A stretch of DNA of 64,000 bases from Macrothele yani. Taxonomy: Eukaryota; Arthropoda; Arachnida; Araneae; Macrothelidae. The DNA is taken from positions 194,747,232 through 194,811,231 of the forward strand of contig CM076990.1 in NCBI GenBank assembly GCA_039090855.1, given 5' to 3'. Under the pieces are notes generated by a model, which had not been told where the DNA came from, did no database searches, and saw only the letters and a program-made list of their open reading frames with translations. Shown here piece after piece: positions 1 to 10,870 of this stretch. The translations under genes and the position numbers were made by a program. Every line of letters starts with the position of its first letter. Positions within the stretch are counted from its first letter, which is position 1.

Positions 1-52
1 CTTCGTCCAGCAGTGGATTGATAATGGTTGACAATGATGATGATGATGATGA

Positions 53-97
<45 letters not shown>
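1..97 (+). repeat. 3' end of an RTE-type LINE with microsatellite tail
   Basis: The first 47 bases match the 3' end of the RTE LINE at 50225-50268 almost exactly, including the last codons and the (GAT)n tail, and then run into a long (AT)n stretch up to 97. Only the last part of the element is inside the window; the rest would lie upstream. RTE LINEs are known to end in short simple repeats rather than poly(A), which fits. Confidence 0.8.
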
Positions 98-101
<4 letters not shown>

Positions 102-140
102 ACGCCTATAGTTTACATACGAGATCTTTGAAGGACTATA

Positions 141-1363
141 TACACTATCTACCAACAAGTAATTGCACACCTGTGATAGCAATGGAAAACGAAGTTTATT
201 CACCTTCAATAGTTGGTGGAGGCTCCACGAGCGGCGATTACAGCTGCCACCCTCCGTGGCATACTCTCAACCAGGCGTTGTACGACTGCTAGCGGCATTT
301 TGTTCCATTCGGCTTGGAGAAGATAAGTCAGTTCTTTCACCGATTTCGGACGGTGGGGGCACCCCTTAAGTCGACGCTCCAACTCGTCCCGGAGGTGCTC
401 GATAGGGCTAAGGTACAGGCTCTGCGCAGGCCAGTCCATTCGATTAACCCCATTGTCACCATACCAAGCCAGGGTGGATCTCGCAACAGGACAGGTGACA
501 TTGTCATCCTGAAAATAACATGGGTCCACCCCGTAAAACTGCCACAACGTAGGAAGCGCATGGTCATCCAAAATGGTGCAGTAGGTCTCGGCGTTGAGTC
601 TACCAGGAATTGCAACCAAGGGTCCCGTGCCATTCCAGGAGGAACACCCCCAAAGCATAATTCCACCGCCGTCGAACTTCACAGTTGGTACAATACATTC
701 CGGCAGGAGATGTTCTCCAGACAGACGCCAAACCCAGATCCTGCCATCCGAACGGTAGAGGGTGAACCTTGATTCGTCACTCCAGAGAACTTGTTTCCAC
801 TGTTCAACGGTCCACTGTCGACGTTCTTTGCAGCACGTTAGCCGAGCAGCGCTATTGGACTTGGTGATCAAAGGCTTGTGGGCTGCAGCACGTCCATGAT
901 AACCGAGCAGATGGGCTTCTTTACGGATAGTATTCATAGAAAGAACACTCCCGGATGCCTGTTGAAACTCCTCGCGGATGTGGCCCATCGATTTGGTGCG
1001 GTTCTTCCGAATTTGTCTGGCCAGCACCCGTCGGTCTCTAACTCCCAGTTTTGTGGGTCTGTCGGGTCGGGGCACATTCCGACAGTCACGTCTCATATTC
1101 TACTTGCCAATCACGTAGGCCACTGTCGATTTTGGGTATTTCAACTAGCTGGATATGTCACGTATGGATCGGCCATTTCTGTGATACCCGACGATTACAC
1201 CTTTCCCGAAATCAGAGAGCTCCGAACTGCGTTGAATCTTGCATGCGACTGGTTGCGATGTTGTTTCCCACACGATATTTAACGGCGGTGGCCGTGACGT
1301 GTATAAGGACCGCAGATATCGTCGATTGCAGGGGTGTCCAATTACTTGTTGGTAGATAGTGCA
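141..1363 (-). mobile_element. Tc1-like transposon (Tc1-A)
   Basis: About 1.22 kb bounded by inverted repeats of about 30 bp: the left end at 141-172 reads CACTATCTACCAACAAGTAA and the right end at 1331-1363 is its reverse complement with few mismatches. TA dinucleotides flank both ends (139-140 and 1364-1365), as expected of Tc1/mariner insertion, although the local TA-rich sequence makes the exact border uncertain by 2 bp. The interior holds a minus-strand transposase pseudogene filling most of the element. Confidence 0.85.
206..1245 (-). pseudogene. Tc1-like transposase, inactivated
   Basis: A DDE/D cut-and-paste transposase of the Tc1 family. The longest open stretch (1096 to 206, 296 residues) has the second DNA-binding region ([13 protein letters not shown]), the first catalytic Asp in WSDESRFTL, a GGG-containing WGCSSWNG block, the second Asp in YFQDDNV and the third acidic residue in LSPIEHL, and ends in the family-typical [12 protein letters not shown]. 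The first helix-turn-helix continues upstream in the same frame (ELSDFGKGVIVGYHRNGRSI) but is cut by two in-frame TAG codons, at 1145-1147 and 1100-1102, so the full 340-residue protein cannot be made. The second motif is [10 protein letters not shown] where QDNAPCH is usual, another sign of decay. The element could be mobilised only in trans. Confidence 0.88.
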
Positions 1364-1401
1364 TATATATATATATACACGTCACAACCGTATGTTTTGT
1401 T

Positions 1402-1520
1402 CTGACGTATGTCGCTCTTAATCTCTTTGGGAAAAAGACACTATGTAATTATTTGAACATATAAAATAATATTTTTGCATGTTTAATTTGTGACATACGT
1501 CGCTCTTGATCTCTTTGGGG
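1402..1520. repeat. Short direct duplication
   Basis: A segment of about 29 bp built around GTCGCTCTTAATCTCTTTGG at 1402-1431 recurs with a few differences at 1491-1520, about 90 bp apart. No coding potential or known family is recognised. Confidence 0.6.
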
Positions 1521-1523
1521 AGT

Positions 1524-1712
1524 AGCCCCGGTGCCGCCGTGGTCTAAGCGGTGGTTTCTGATCATTCGCCCAACGGAGGGGTCTGGGTTCGAATCCCGGT
1601 AAGGCATGGATGTCGTGTTTGTCCTACGACCATCCCGGTGGCGCAGTGATTTTAGCGATGGCTTCTGGTCATTCGCCCAACGGAGGGGGTCTGTGTTAGA
1701 ATCCCGGGCAAT
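1524..1712 (+). repeat. Two tandem tRNA-derived SINE heads
   Basis: Two consecutive copies of the tRNA-like head of the SINE that is complete at 40322-40559. Copy one (about 1524-1626) keeps the B box GGTTCGAATCC and the following AGGCATGGATGTCGTGTTTG. Copy two (1627-1712) keeps an A box (TGGCGCAGTG) but has a mutated B box (TGTTAGAATCC). Both lack the 3' tail domain and poly(A). Confidence 0.7.
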
Positions 1713-2110
1713 GGTTGTTTGCGTTTGTCTTTCGGAGGTTTATTCGCCGAGTTCCTAAGTCACCTATGTATATTCCTGTAGTTGAAACACAGAATGTCTA
1801 TACTGTATGTATCTGTCCACCAAGTTCAGCGTGTATGTCAATGTATCTTTGGAAAACTGCTACACATAATTCGGAAACTTGGAAAACTGCCACAAATTCG
1901 AAGTGCCACTCGGAGGAACAGTAACTCGTGCCCGGCCCCTTAATGAAAAACATGTGGGAGTTTTCCTGTTTGGCGGTTTATAGTGAACCGGATCTTACAT
2001 GCCATTTTCTGTAAGTAGGAATCTCCTATTATAATTTTATGCCACTATAATAACTCCTACACTTTAACAAATCTAGTACGAAATGCAATTTGCGTATACA
2101 TTCCCTTATA
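1713..2110. other. No gene seen
   Basis: Only short degenerate repeats of a GGAAAACTGC(C/T)ACA motif (about 1851-1990) that recur near 7036-7180. No supported coding sequence. Confidence 0.5.
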
Positions 2111-3335
2111 CACTGAGTGCTGGCCACTTTATTATGATCACCCACTCAGTACTTCGGTGGGCCACCTTTTGCCTTTAATACTGCGTCGATTCTTCGTGGC
2201 ATGGACTCCACGAGATGTTGATAGGTGGTTTGTGGAATCTGAGGCCATGCTTGATGAATTGCACTTTCCAGGAGTGTGAGATTACAGGGTTGTGGATCCA
2301 GCTGTCTGATGTCTCGTTCAACTTCATCCCACAAATTCTCATTGGGTTTGAGATCTGGAGATTGTGGGGGCCACCTAAGCAAAGTAAACTCACCGGCATG
2401 TTCCTGAAACTAATCCTGTGCAATACGAGCACTATGGCAGGACGCATTATCTTGTTGAAAGTAGCCATCGCCATTGGGATAAACCATCCACATGGCAGGA
2501 TGCCTTGGTCCGCAACGATGTTTAGATATGATGTGGTAGTCAGACGTTGATCAACACGAATTAAAGGGCCCAAAGCATGCCAGGAAAACATTCCCCAAAC
2601 CATAACGTTGCCTCCACCACTTTGAAGGATTGTAGTAATGCATTTGGGGTCCATGCTTTCGTGCTGTTTCCGCCAAATTCTCACTCGGCCATCGGCATGG
2701 TGCAACTGAAAATGTGATTCATCGGACCACATGATTTGTTTCCAATTATCGACTGTCCAATCCTTGTGCTCCTGTGCGAACTGGAGACGTTTTCTCTTGT
2801 TAACTGCAGACAGCAAAGGTGTTCGAACAGGGCTTCGGCTGCCATATTCCATCTGATGCAGTGTGCGGCCAAGAGTGCGTGCAGAGATCATTTGAGGGGA
2901 TCCTTGATTAAGATGGTCTGTAATTTGCTGCATTGTTGCTCTTCTGTTGTCTGTTACCAGTCTGGACACTCTCCGTTCCGCCCGAGCAGCCACTAGTCGA
3001 TGACGTCCACACGTTGCACGTAGAGACCCAGTTTTTTGGCTGACAGTCCAGTCTTTAAACACTTTAACAACAGCTGCTCTGGAACATTTCACGAATGCGG
3101 CGGTTTCGGTGATACTCGCTCCATGTCTCCGAGCTCCTACAATCATCCCACGTTGAAAGTCCGTCAAATCGCATTTTTTATCCATCTCGTCACCCAAAAA
3201 TCCCTTCTACTACTCTCGCAAGCCCTAAGCTTTCCCTTTTTATACTAGTTTCGCCCTCAGGCGGCAACAGAATGCAGCCATAGCTCATTTGCTTAAAACT
3301 GTCAAGTGGTCATAATAAAGTGAAGACTCAGTGTC
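2111..3335 (-). mobile_element. Tc1-like transposon (Tc1-B)
   Basis: The ends are inverted repeats: 2111 begins CACTGAGTGCTGGCCACTTT and continues ATTATGATCAC; the right end (about 3300-3333) is the reverse complement with an internal 2-bp length difference. TA lies immediately left (2109-2110) and at 3336-3337 on the right. This family is distinct in its ends from the other two Tc1 elements in the window. Confidence 0.85.
2146..3197 (-). pseudogene. Tc1-like transposase, one frameshift
   Basis: From the ATG at 3197 the frame encodes two helix-turn-helix regions (LTDFQRGMIVGARRHG..., then RTLGRTLHQMEYGSRSP), the first catalytic Asp (MWSDESHFQL) and the GGGNVMVWGMFSW block. About residue 245 (near 2460) the frame is lost through one indel. 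The correct C-terminal frame resumes at about 2382 with WPPQSPDLKPNENLWDEVER and ends VESMPRRIDAVLKAKGG at 2146. The second Asp motif falls near the frameshift and is split. Apart from this the coding region is well preserved (about 340 residues in the family), so this copy is fairly young. Confidence 0.88.
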
Positions 3336-3337
3336 TA

Positions 3338-3763
3338 AGGTGTACGAGTTTTATGCGGTGTGTTTTGCTAACGGTGGAAGAAAGAATAGGAGTTTTCCGC
3401 CAAGAGAACAGCTGTTCAACAACGACAATCACCAAAGAGGAAAGACCTTCCGTTAATGCAATTTGTATATGTCCCCGTAACGTCTCACTAACAGAAGGGT
3501 ACCAATCTCCCGGGTACGAGTTTTCTAAAATTCAATTTTAGGAAAATGCCGTGATTGCTTCAATTTGTGAAATAATTTACGAATTTGAAGAGGGGAAAAT
3601 GTATCGGAATAGTTAGAAGAGGTGAAGATGATGCCAAATCCTGAAATTCAGGCAATAAAACTGAACAAGAGGGAACGGAACTGCATGGGTGCGAGTTTGC
3701 CGGGTACCAATCTCCCGTGTTTCATTATTGGATTATTCAACATTGTGTGTAAATATATTTATA
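3338..3763. other. No gene seen
   Basis: Between Tc1-B and the hAT-like element. A pair of CGGGTACCAATCTCCCG-like segments (3495-3512 and 3700-3718) is the only internal repetition noticed. Confidence 0.4.
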
Positions 3764-3771
3764 TTGTCTAG

Positions 3772-5180
3772 CATAGGCGCCGAATTCGTGGGTTCGAGAG
3801 AGTTTTTGAACCCCCCAATGATTTTGTTGAGGGTTCCTCGAACTCCTAATATTTTTGCGCGTATTTCGTGGAAAAAATACACGTACGCATATGTGCATAA
3901 ATTTTGGTTTACGTTATCAATTCTTCAAGGTTTTTATTATTCATTCCCCGTTTATTATAGTATATAAAAAGTGTGTACAGAAATTTACCCCTCGGACTGT
4001 TTATTGTCCTCAAAACAGAATTAGTGTTTGTTCGTGCTCATAAAATTTGACGCGACAGACAATACATCAAGTACCGTTGTTTATGAGCATTTAAAACTTT
4101 AAATTTTAGAAAATTCTTCGGTTTGTCTGGGTTCCCACAAAAAGAAAAGTCTAGCTCTACAATCGGAGACGAGAGCCTATTCGAGGTCATAGTGATAAAG
4201 GTGGAAATATGTTGCACAGTCAGTTGACCCGCCCTATTTTCGGGCAGTCAGGAAACAAGAAGGTTAGAAGAGAGAGAAGATGGCATCAGCAACCGCTGGT
4301 GAAGCCAAGTGTGATCATCTGGTTTCTTGGGCCCTCCGGTTCCCGAGGTTCAGTGGCATGATGTCACTTACTGAAGACCACTTACTGAAGACCTGTGCTA
4401 CAGCACAGGTTTATAGCGACTGTCTCTTACGCTCAGCAGCATTCCCTGAAGGTCAACAAAACTCCCACAGCTTTAGCAAGGCCGTGATTGGTTAATACGC
4501 AATATGGACTTCCGCTCGACAAAGCATAATTTTGTTTAATTTTTTTAGAAAATAATAAACAGTATTTCTGTAACTTTTTGCAAATTTTTAGTTATGTGCA
4601 TGTATATTTCGTTCTCATTTTTTCCTGACTTTACATGATGCACAAGTGCCTCTGAAACCTCTTCAAAGTCAACGATTTCCCCATAGTATAAGTACAGAAG
4701 CAGCCCAAGTTGAGCATCCTGGGCATACACAGCTGATACGAAGTAGAGCTCACGGAAAACGTAGGGCATGGGGCTGATGTCATGTCCTCTCCCTTCTAAC
4801 CTCCTATTTAAACTCAGAAATCATTTGAAGAAAAAAATTTGGAATTTTTAAAATTGGTAAAAAAAACCCTAAAATATATTTTACATGTTTTAGTTACTTT
4901 TATAAGACAATTGAGTTGAATATTCACATAGTATCTGTGTAATGTATATGATAATGCCGCGCCTACAAAAGCAAAATAAATGAAATAAATAATTATCTAG
5001 AGAAAAAAATAATCTGTAATTAACTATAATTTGCTTCATTTTAGCATTTCAGGCGTCTTATTGTGCCAGATAATCTCACTGAATGAAATTTAAATTAGAC
5101 TTAAATACTCTGAAAAATGAATTGGTAATTCGATTAAAAATTTCCGGAACCCCCAATAATTTTTCAAGTCGGCGCCTGTG
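3772..5180. mobile_element. Non-autonomous hAT-like element
   Basis: The left end is CATAGGCGCCGAATTCG (from 3772) and the right end, read in reverse complement from 5180, is CACAGGCGCCGACTTG. Further matching inside the ends (a GGGTTC / CCCCCAAT block) extends the inverted repeat. It is flanked by an 8-bp target-site duplication, TTGTCTAG (3764-3771) and TTGTCTAC (5181-5188), with one mismatch. Eight-bp duplications and CA...TG termini are the signature of hAT transposons. The 1.41-kb interior has no transposase-like frame, so it would depend on an autonomous relative. Confidence 0.75.
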
Positions 5181-5188
5181 TTGTCTAC

Positions 5189-5640
5189 TGTTATATAAGT
5201 GAAAAACATCCAGTAAGGATTCAATTAAAGTATCAAGTTTATGTGGTTGCAGTTCCTTTAATTCATGACATACTGTTTTTAAGTTATTTTCAGCGAATGA
5301 TAAAGACCTTTATTTTTCATTTATTAATTTCATTTTATTGACTGATCAATAGTTTGCTTCATGTATTGATTAATAAATGGTAAGATAATTGCAACAAAAC
5401 ATTTATTTTGTGGTAAATTGTTCTTCCGACTTTTGACTTAAAATTTGTTTTTCCACAAAACGGAAAAATGCGCCTCGTCACTGGGTGACATGTGATCTGT
5501 AAGAATAGCTCACTGGATTTGGGCCGTGGAACTAATGAAGAAGCATTGGTATAGTTAAGTTTTTCATCCCCCCCCTTGTTCATGAGGGAAGCAATCTTAG
5601 TATGTGCCCGTCGCATTGTGATTCCTTTCCCACGAGACTA
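5189..5640. other. No supported gene
   Basis: AT-rich. A minus-strand open frame of 85 codons (5616-5359) has no recognised motif; it could belong to the P-like relic immediately upstream on the same strand, but I cannot support that. Confidence 0.3.
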
Positions 5641-6810
5641 CTTCCTTAAATGAGGACAATGGGTTTGGTCTTTAAAAGTAAGCCGCAGCAAGTAAACATC
5701 TGGAGATGGAGTGGTTGTTTTGCCATTGTTCCACAGAACGGCGTAATGTGGAGGAGGTAAAAGAGCGTAAAAACTCAGGGCTATTGGTACAAAGGCTGGT
5801 TCTTTTAGCGAAGCACACTGTGCTTCCCGAAGAGGGATTCTGTGACATAGTTGCGGTGCCATCTCTTTTCGCAAGAGTAATCTAATCCCCTCCGATATCT
5901 AAGCGCACGAAGCAAGCGTGGGAAGGAATTAAATCCATGTTTATACCCCAGTAAATCCAACGAACATCACTGAAACACATTAAAACAGAAGGAATATTTG
6001 TTTTGAAATTATTAAGCAGAATGTTTCATATTCGAAGATCTAAAAGCTAAAATTATCAGCAAATACCCATATTTTTGACCCCTGAAAAAAAGGATTATCG
6101 AAAAATGCACTGTCCATAGAAATTTCAAGTTCTCTCCACAACGTATTGCATCATCCAAAGTCAGAAATAACTTTTAGTTCAACCCCAGTAGATTCCAAAC
6201 CTTGATTTATTAAAAAAAAAGCAATATATTTTTCATTTGTAAGTTAAAGAATATTGGCTGCTTCCATTGCGATAATAATACTCAGATTAAGAAAAATTGG
6301 GCTTTCTTGAAAGGGCAAAGAATTTTGTCCATTCTGGTGTCGTAGTATAGCCTAGAGTCAATATGAATTCCGGCAAAGCTTAAAACATAAAGCTTTACAG
6401 AGCGATTTAAACTTTCATAGCTTTTTATCCCCTCATCAACAAAAAGACATCGTGTTGAATGCCTGGATTACGGGTAAATTTTGCGCACCATCTTTTCAAG
6501 TAATGGAATAATGCTTTTCCCCCTCCAGAAGTCATATATGATTTTTCTAAAGAGAGCTCTTATTACGATGCATTTCGATACATCTTCAGGTGCCCATTTT
6601 ATCCATTGCTTCCTTTCGTAAGATCACTTGGGCGTCGCGTCGTAAATATATCATGGATACCTTTACCTAATCTTTCCAACGTACTGTGGCTTCTCTTAAT
6701 TTCTTTTAATTGCTTCTTGAGTTGGATAATTTGTTTTGACCAGAACCTTGTAATGATGTATGCATTTCTGATTTGTGCAGAGATATTTAATAATCTCGCG
6801 TTTCTCATTC
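5640..6810 (-). pseudogene. P-element/THAP9-like transposase relic
   Basis: The minus strand contains, in order but in several frames, blocks resembling P-element/THAP9 transposases: a Lys-rich coiled segment (IIQLKKQLKEIKRS, about 6730), then IKWAPEDVSKCIVIRAL (about 6605-6550; compare the family W-x-x-ED(I/V) helix), PGIQHDVFLL (about 6465) and VLSFAGIHIDSRLYYDT (about 6400-6345), which sits where the family has its first catalytic FDE motif; the Asp is replaced here. A further open frame (5874-5638) ends in a Cys/His-containing tail. Stops and frameshifts separate the blocks and no N-terminal THAP zinc finger was found. Family assignment rests on motif recall and is moderately sure. Confidence 0.5.
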
Positions 6811-6830
6811 TTTAAAGCACCTAGTACACT

Positions 6831-7379
6831 TTCAAGATCAGATATTTTTTCCTGCAGTCTTTTACTCTACTTCATCTTTTCACATTTCAAACATACATGA
6901 AGTTGCGGAATTACTATCTTGTTTCGTCCTAAATCGAATCTACCCCGCCGCTGATATGGGATTTTTTAATTTAAAGTTTGAATTCGATCCAAAGAACTTT
7001 CTAAAATTCTTGGTCTCCGATAAACCGTCACACACGAAAACTGCCACACATCTTTCAGCAACTTCGAAAACTGCCATATGTTCTCATTAAGGGACCGAGC
7101 ACAAATTGCTGTCCTCCGAGGAACACTTTGAATGTGTGTCAGTTTTCCCAGTTTGCGCGAATTATGTGTGGCAGTTTTTCAAAGTGCCTAATGACGGGAA
7201 TGAGTTCTTTTGTTTATCGGAATTTTCATGCCGGTTCATGCGAGTTTACGGCAACTGGCCACAAAAGTATATATATATACATTTTTTTAAAAGTAGAATT
7301 GGGAATTCCGAACAATTTCGAGAAAACGTTCTACGTAAGGCAAGCGAGAACTGCACTTTAATTTGAAGGAACACTGTAA
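6831..7379. other. No gene seen; degenerate short repeats
   Basis: Contains several AAAACTGCCACA-like segments (7036-7180), some inverted, related to those near 1851-1990, and a TA-rich stretch near 7268. Open frames here are short and unconvincing. Confidence 0.4.
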
Positions 7380-8815
7380 ACTGCCGAAACTTTTATATGG
7401 GGCCCCTCGACCCCCCACCTTTCCCCAAACCCTCTATGGTCTAAGTTAGAGTACCATGAGGTAGTATAACAACCAAATTTGGTGATTCTAAATTGAAAAC
7501 TGTAGATTTTACGAAAATTTTGTAGGGGCCCCTTGACCCCGGGCCCCTTACCTTTCCAAAAACTGTTTACGGTCTAAGTTAGAGCACCATGAGGAAGTAT
7601 ACCAAATTTTGTGGTTCTAAATTGAAAACTGTAGATTTTACGAAAATTTTCTATGGGGGCCCATCGACCCCGGGCTCAGACCACTTTCAAAAACTGTCTA
7701 CGGTCTAAATTAGAGCACCATTAAGTAGTGTACCAAATTTGGTGGTTTTAAATTGAAAACTGTAGATTTGACGAATATTGCGTATGGGCCCCCCTTGATC
7801 CCCCCCACCCGTTCCGAAAACCCTCTACCGTCTAAATTAGAGCACCATAAGATATTTCCCAAATTTGGTGTTTCTAAATTGAAAACTGTAGATTTTACGA
7901 ATATTGCGTATTGGGGCCCCTTGACCCCGGGCCCCTTACCTTTCCAAAAACCATTTACGGTCTAAGTTAGAGCACCATGAGGAAGTATACCAAATTTTGT
8001 GGTTCTAAATTGAAAACTGTAGATTTTACGAAAATTTTCTATGGGGGCCCATCGACCCCGGGCTCAGACCAATTCCAAAAACTGTCTACGGTCTAAGTTA
8101 GAGCACCATGAGGTAGTATACCAAATATGGTGGCTTTAAATTGAAAACTGTAGATTTTACGAATATTGCGTATGGGGTCCCCTTGATTCCGGGCCCCCCA
8201 CTCGTTCCGAAAACCCTCTGCCGTCTAAATTAGAGCACCATGAGATATTATACAAAATTTGGTGGTTCTAAATTGAAAACTGTAGATTTTACGAATATTG
8301 CGTATTGGGGCCCCTTGACCACGACACCCCCCCCCTACCTTTCCAAAAACCGTTTACGGTCTAAGTTAGAGCACCATGAGGAAGTATACCAAATTTTGTG
8401 GTTCTAAATTGAAAACTGTAGTTTTTACGAAAATTTTCAATGGGGGCCCATCGACCCCGGGCTCCGACGACTTCCAAAAACTGTCTACGGTCTAAGTTAG
8501 AGCACCATGAGATATTATCCCAAATTTGGTGTTTCTAAATTGAAAACTGTAGATTTTACGATTATTGCGTATTGGGGCCCCATGACCCCGGGCACCTTAA
8601 CTTTCCAAAAACCGTTTACGGTCTAAATTAGAGCATCATGAGGAAGTATACCAAATTTTGTGGTTCTAAATTGAAAACTGTAGATTTTACGAAAATTTTC
8701 TATGTGGGCCCATCGACCCCTGGCTCAGACCTCTTCCAAAAACACCATGAGGCAGTATACTAAATTTGGTGGTTCTAAATTGAAAACTGTAGATTTTACG
8801 AAATTTTTGTATGAG
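7380..8815. repeat. Satellite-type tandem array, unit about 131 bp, 11 copies
   Basis: Eleven copies of a unit centred on AAATTGAAAACTGTAG, with this core ending at about 7500, 7629, 7760, 7886, 8017, 8148, 8280, 8416, 8547, 8678 and 8787; most spacings are 126-136 bp. Two unit types alternate: one continues ACGAAAATTTTCTATGGGGG and the other ACGAATATTGCGTATTGG. Units contain GGGGCCCC-like palindromes and a TTAGAGCACCATGAG block. The last unit is shortened (109 bp). Frames inside it are repeat-driven and not genes. Confidence 0.92.
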
Positions 8816-9004
8816 ATGAGAGATTAATTAGTGCCCCCTCCTGAAATATTTTGATAAGTGCCGCATACTAGTCTTCTGCAAATTAAATCAGTGTCTGAAC
8901 AATTTTTTCCTACCAAAGATCAAATGTTTAGAAAAATACAAAAGAAAAAAAATGAAAAGAAAAAAGCCGTGTAATTAATGCCCCATCCTGAAATGTTACG
9001 GCTC

Positions 9005-9250
9005 GCGATGTTATGGCTTGCGATGTTTTGTTACCGCGATGTTTTGACCTGCGATGTTTTGGGCCCGCGATGTTATGACTTGCGATGTTTTGTCACCGCG
9101 ATGTTTTGACCTGCGATGTTTTGTGTCCGCGATGTTATGGCTTGCGATGTTTTGTGTCCGCGATGTTATGACTTGCGATGTTTTGTCACCGCGATGTTTT
9201 GACCTGCGATGTTATGTCGCGCGATGTTTTGACCTGCGATGTTTTGACGT
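9005..9250. repeat. Minisatellite, 15/16-bp unit, 16 copies
   Basis: Sixteen consecutive GCGATGTTTTG/GCGATGTTATG units start at 9005, 9020, 9036, 9051, 9067, 9082, 9098, 9113, 9129, 9144, 9160, 9175, 9191, 9206, 9221 and 9236. Lengths alternate 15 and 16 bp to give a 31-bp dimer, and four units make a 62-bp higher-order period visible in the variable 3' bases of each unit. Confidence 0.95.
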
Positions 9251-10119
9251 GCTACGAGTTAATGGAGTTTGCAATAAATTACAAACAATGTCGTCCACAG
9301 GACGCATACTAAAAACTATCACTATTAGTTAAATTGTACACAAACCTAAAATACCGGTTAAAGTTTTCAACAAATAATCACAAAGCACGAAAGAACAAAT
9401 TCCTTTCGGAAAATAATGTACCACAGCATTACAAGGAAAAAAAGCCCTAGCAGATTGAATGGTAGTCCGCCCACTCCACCGTGATCTCTCACGACTTTAC
9501 GCTCAAAAACTGAAAGATGCAGAGGTAAGGCGCGTGAAGCTGAAACATTTCACTTGAGCGAGCAGATTGGGGAGGGTGACGTCACGGTTACCATGGCAAC
9601 TCGGCAGAAAACTGCAGACTTCCAAGCATTTTCATTTCGGCCCTTCACTTGCCGTGTTTTGCGTACAAGAATTTGTTTTCCGTATTGAGCGCGCCATGTG
9701 AATTAATATCTATTCAAAATTTTTGGTATTTTGGAACTGAATAAAGGCAAAAAAGAATATATTATAAAAAAATACTGAATGAAACTTTATTTTGAGTAAA
9801 ATAGGTGAAGAGGCACTTCACCTACTTCACCTGAAAAGCCGCCACTGTCTGCTGTACAGAAACTTCAACGTTTCTGGAACTCCATACAATACAATTGCAC
9901 ACAGTAATAAATAAAAAAATACTCATGATAAATACGGATTTAGCACTGATGAAATCATAAACACCATATAATCCTATAACGGTTAGCATGAACGATCGGC
10001 CCCAAACTTCTGAACGCCCCCTGGCGAGCTGTGACATTAACAGTCCATTTTTCAAACTGTTAACAGTACGGAGAGTCGTATCACCTGACTTATCATACAC
10101 CGTGGTCATATGTGATTAA
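9251..10119. other. No confident gene; hAT-type terminus and a CTCF-like motif
   Basis: At 9833-9847 AAAAGCCGCCACTG is the reverse complement of a typical hAT end (CAGTGGCGGC). At 10012-10025 CGCCCCCTGGCGAG resembles a CTCF core on the minus strand. A minus-strand frame of 95 codons (10109-9822) has a hydrophobic segment (FIMSIFLFITVCNCIVW) but no homology is recognised. The rest shows nothing definite. Confidence 0.4.
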
Positions 10120-10362
10120 TTATTTTCCCCATACATAAAACGGCTGTTAAAAATACTGGTAACCCTCCCCATAACAACTTGTATCAGCGAAAGGTCATTT
10201 TCCAGTTTAAGACGTCTGAAAACCTACCTTCGGAGTACCATGGAGAATGGCAAACTTAATGGACTAGCATTACTAAATATTCATGGTGACAGAAACTTGC
10301 ATGCTGATGAAGTATTGGATGAAATGAAGAAAAAGCCAAAGAGACTTGATTTTGTGCTGTAA
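10120..10362 (+). pseudogene. hAT transposase C-terminal dimerisation domain (ZMYM1-type), fragment
   Basis: An open stretch without its own start encodes RLLKILVTLPITTCISERSF, then SSLRRLKTYLRSTM and NGLALLNIHG, and stops with TAA at 10360-10362. This is the conserved C-terminal hAT dimerisation region found in hAT transposases and in domesticated ZMYM1/THAP12-like proteins. Everything N-terminal to it, including the RNase H-like catalytic core, is missing upstream. A hAT-type right end (GCGCCACTG ending at 10936, whose reverse complement begins CAGTGGCGCACCCAGGAT) lies about 570 bp downstream and probably belongs to the same relic. Confidence 0.85.
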
Positions 10363-10384
10363 AACACCTCATTTGGCTATTTCA

Positions 10385-10790
10385 CTTTTTTACGCACTTG
10401 ACACGGACAGACAGACGAATGATCAAAGTGTTAACATGTAGTTAGAGTTACTTTAGGTTCCTAATGGCTATCCAGAAATTTTCTTGTTTTCATATAAAAC
10501 AGCTCCCTAGATATTCATCGAAAACATAGGATAGACGGACGGACGAACAGACACACAAAGTGCAAATGTGGGGTGACAGTTTGTGCAGTCCGTAAAAACC
10601 ATCCACAAAATTTCAAATCTAATTCCAGCGGTTAGCAAGATATTTATCAAAAACAGGCGGACATACAGACAGACGGAGAAAAAAGTGCTAACGTGGTGTT
10701 AACTGTAAGAGTTGCTTTCTGACCTTAAAGTCATCCTGTAAATTTCAAGTCTCCGACCGAGGAGGTTCAACGAAGTAGTTAGGTAAGTGT
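10385..10790. repeat. Three tandem units of about 130 bp with GACAGACGGACG motifs
   Basis: Three units each contain a GGACAGACAGACG-type stretch (about 10402, 10531 and 10662) followed by an AAAGTG(T/C)(T/A)AA block, at spacings near 130 bp. The same GACGGAC motif with the same downstream words occurs at 12110-12170 and 56665-56725. It is a widely seen invertebrate repeat style; no coding function is claimed. Confidence 0.65.
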
Positions 10791-10839
10791 CCAATCCATG
10801 ATAATATTTCTAGTGTCAGTATTTATCTATACGACATCG

Positions 10840-10866
<27 letters not shown>
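10840..10866. repeat. (CA)n microsatellite
   Basis: An uninterrupted run of ACACAC dinucleotides. Frames reading Cys-Val or Thr-His repeats across it are artefacts of the repeat. Confidence 0.95.

Positions 10867-10870
<4 letters not shown>

Noticed and set aside
314..772. Plus-strand frame of 152 codons
   Set aside because: It is the antisense shadow of the Tc1-A transposase.
9005..9250. Regular repeats resembling a CRISPR array
   Set aside because: Units are contiguous without unique spacers and the DNA is eukaryotic.
9054..9332. 92-codon open frame with repeated Cys-Asp-Val blocks
   Set aside because: It lies wholly in the 15/16-bp minisatellite and its repeats follow the DNA period; nothing else supports coding.
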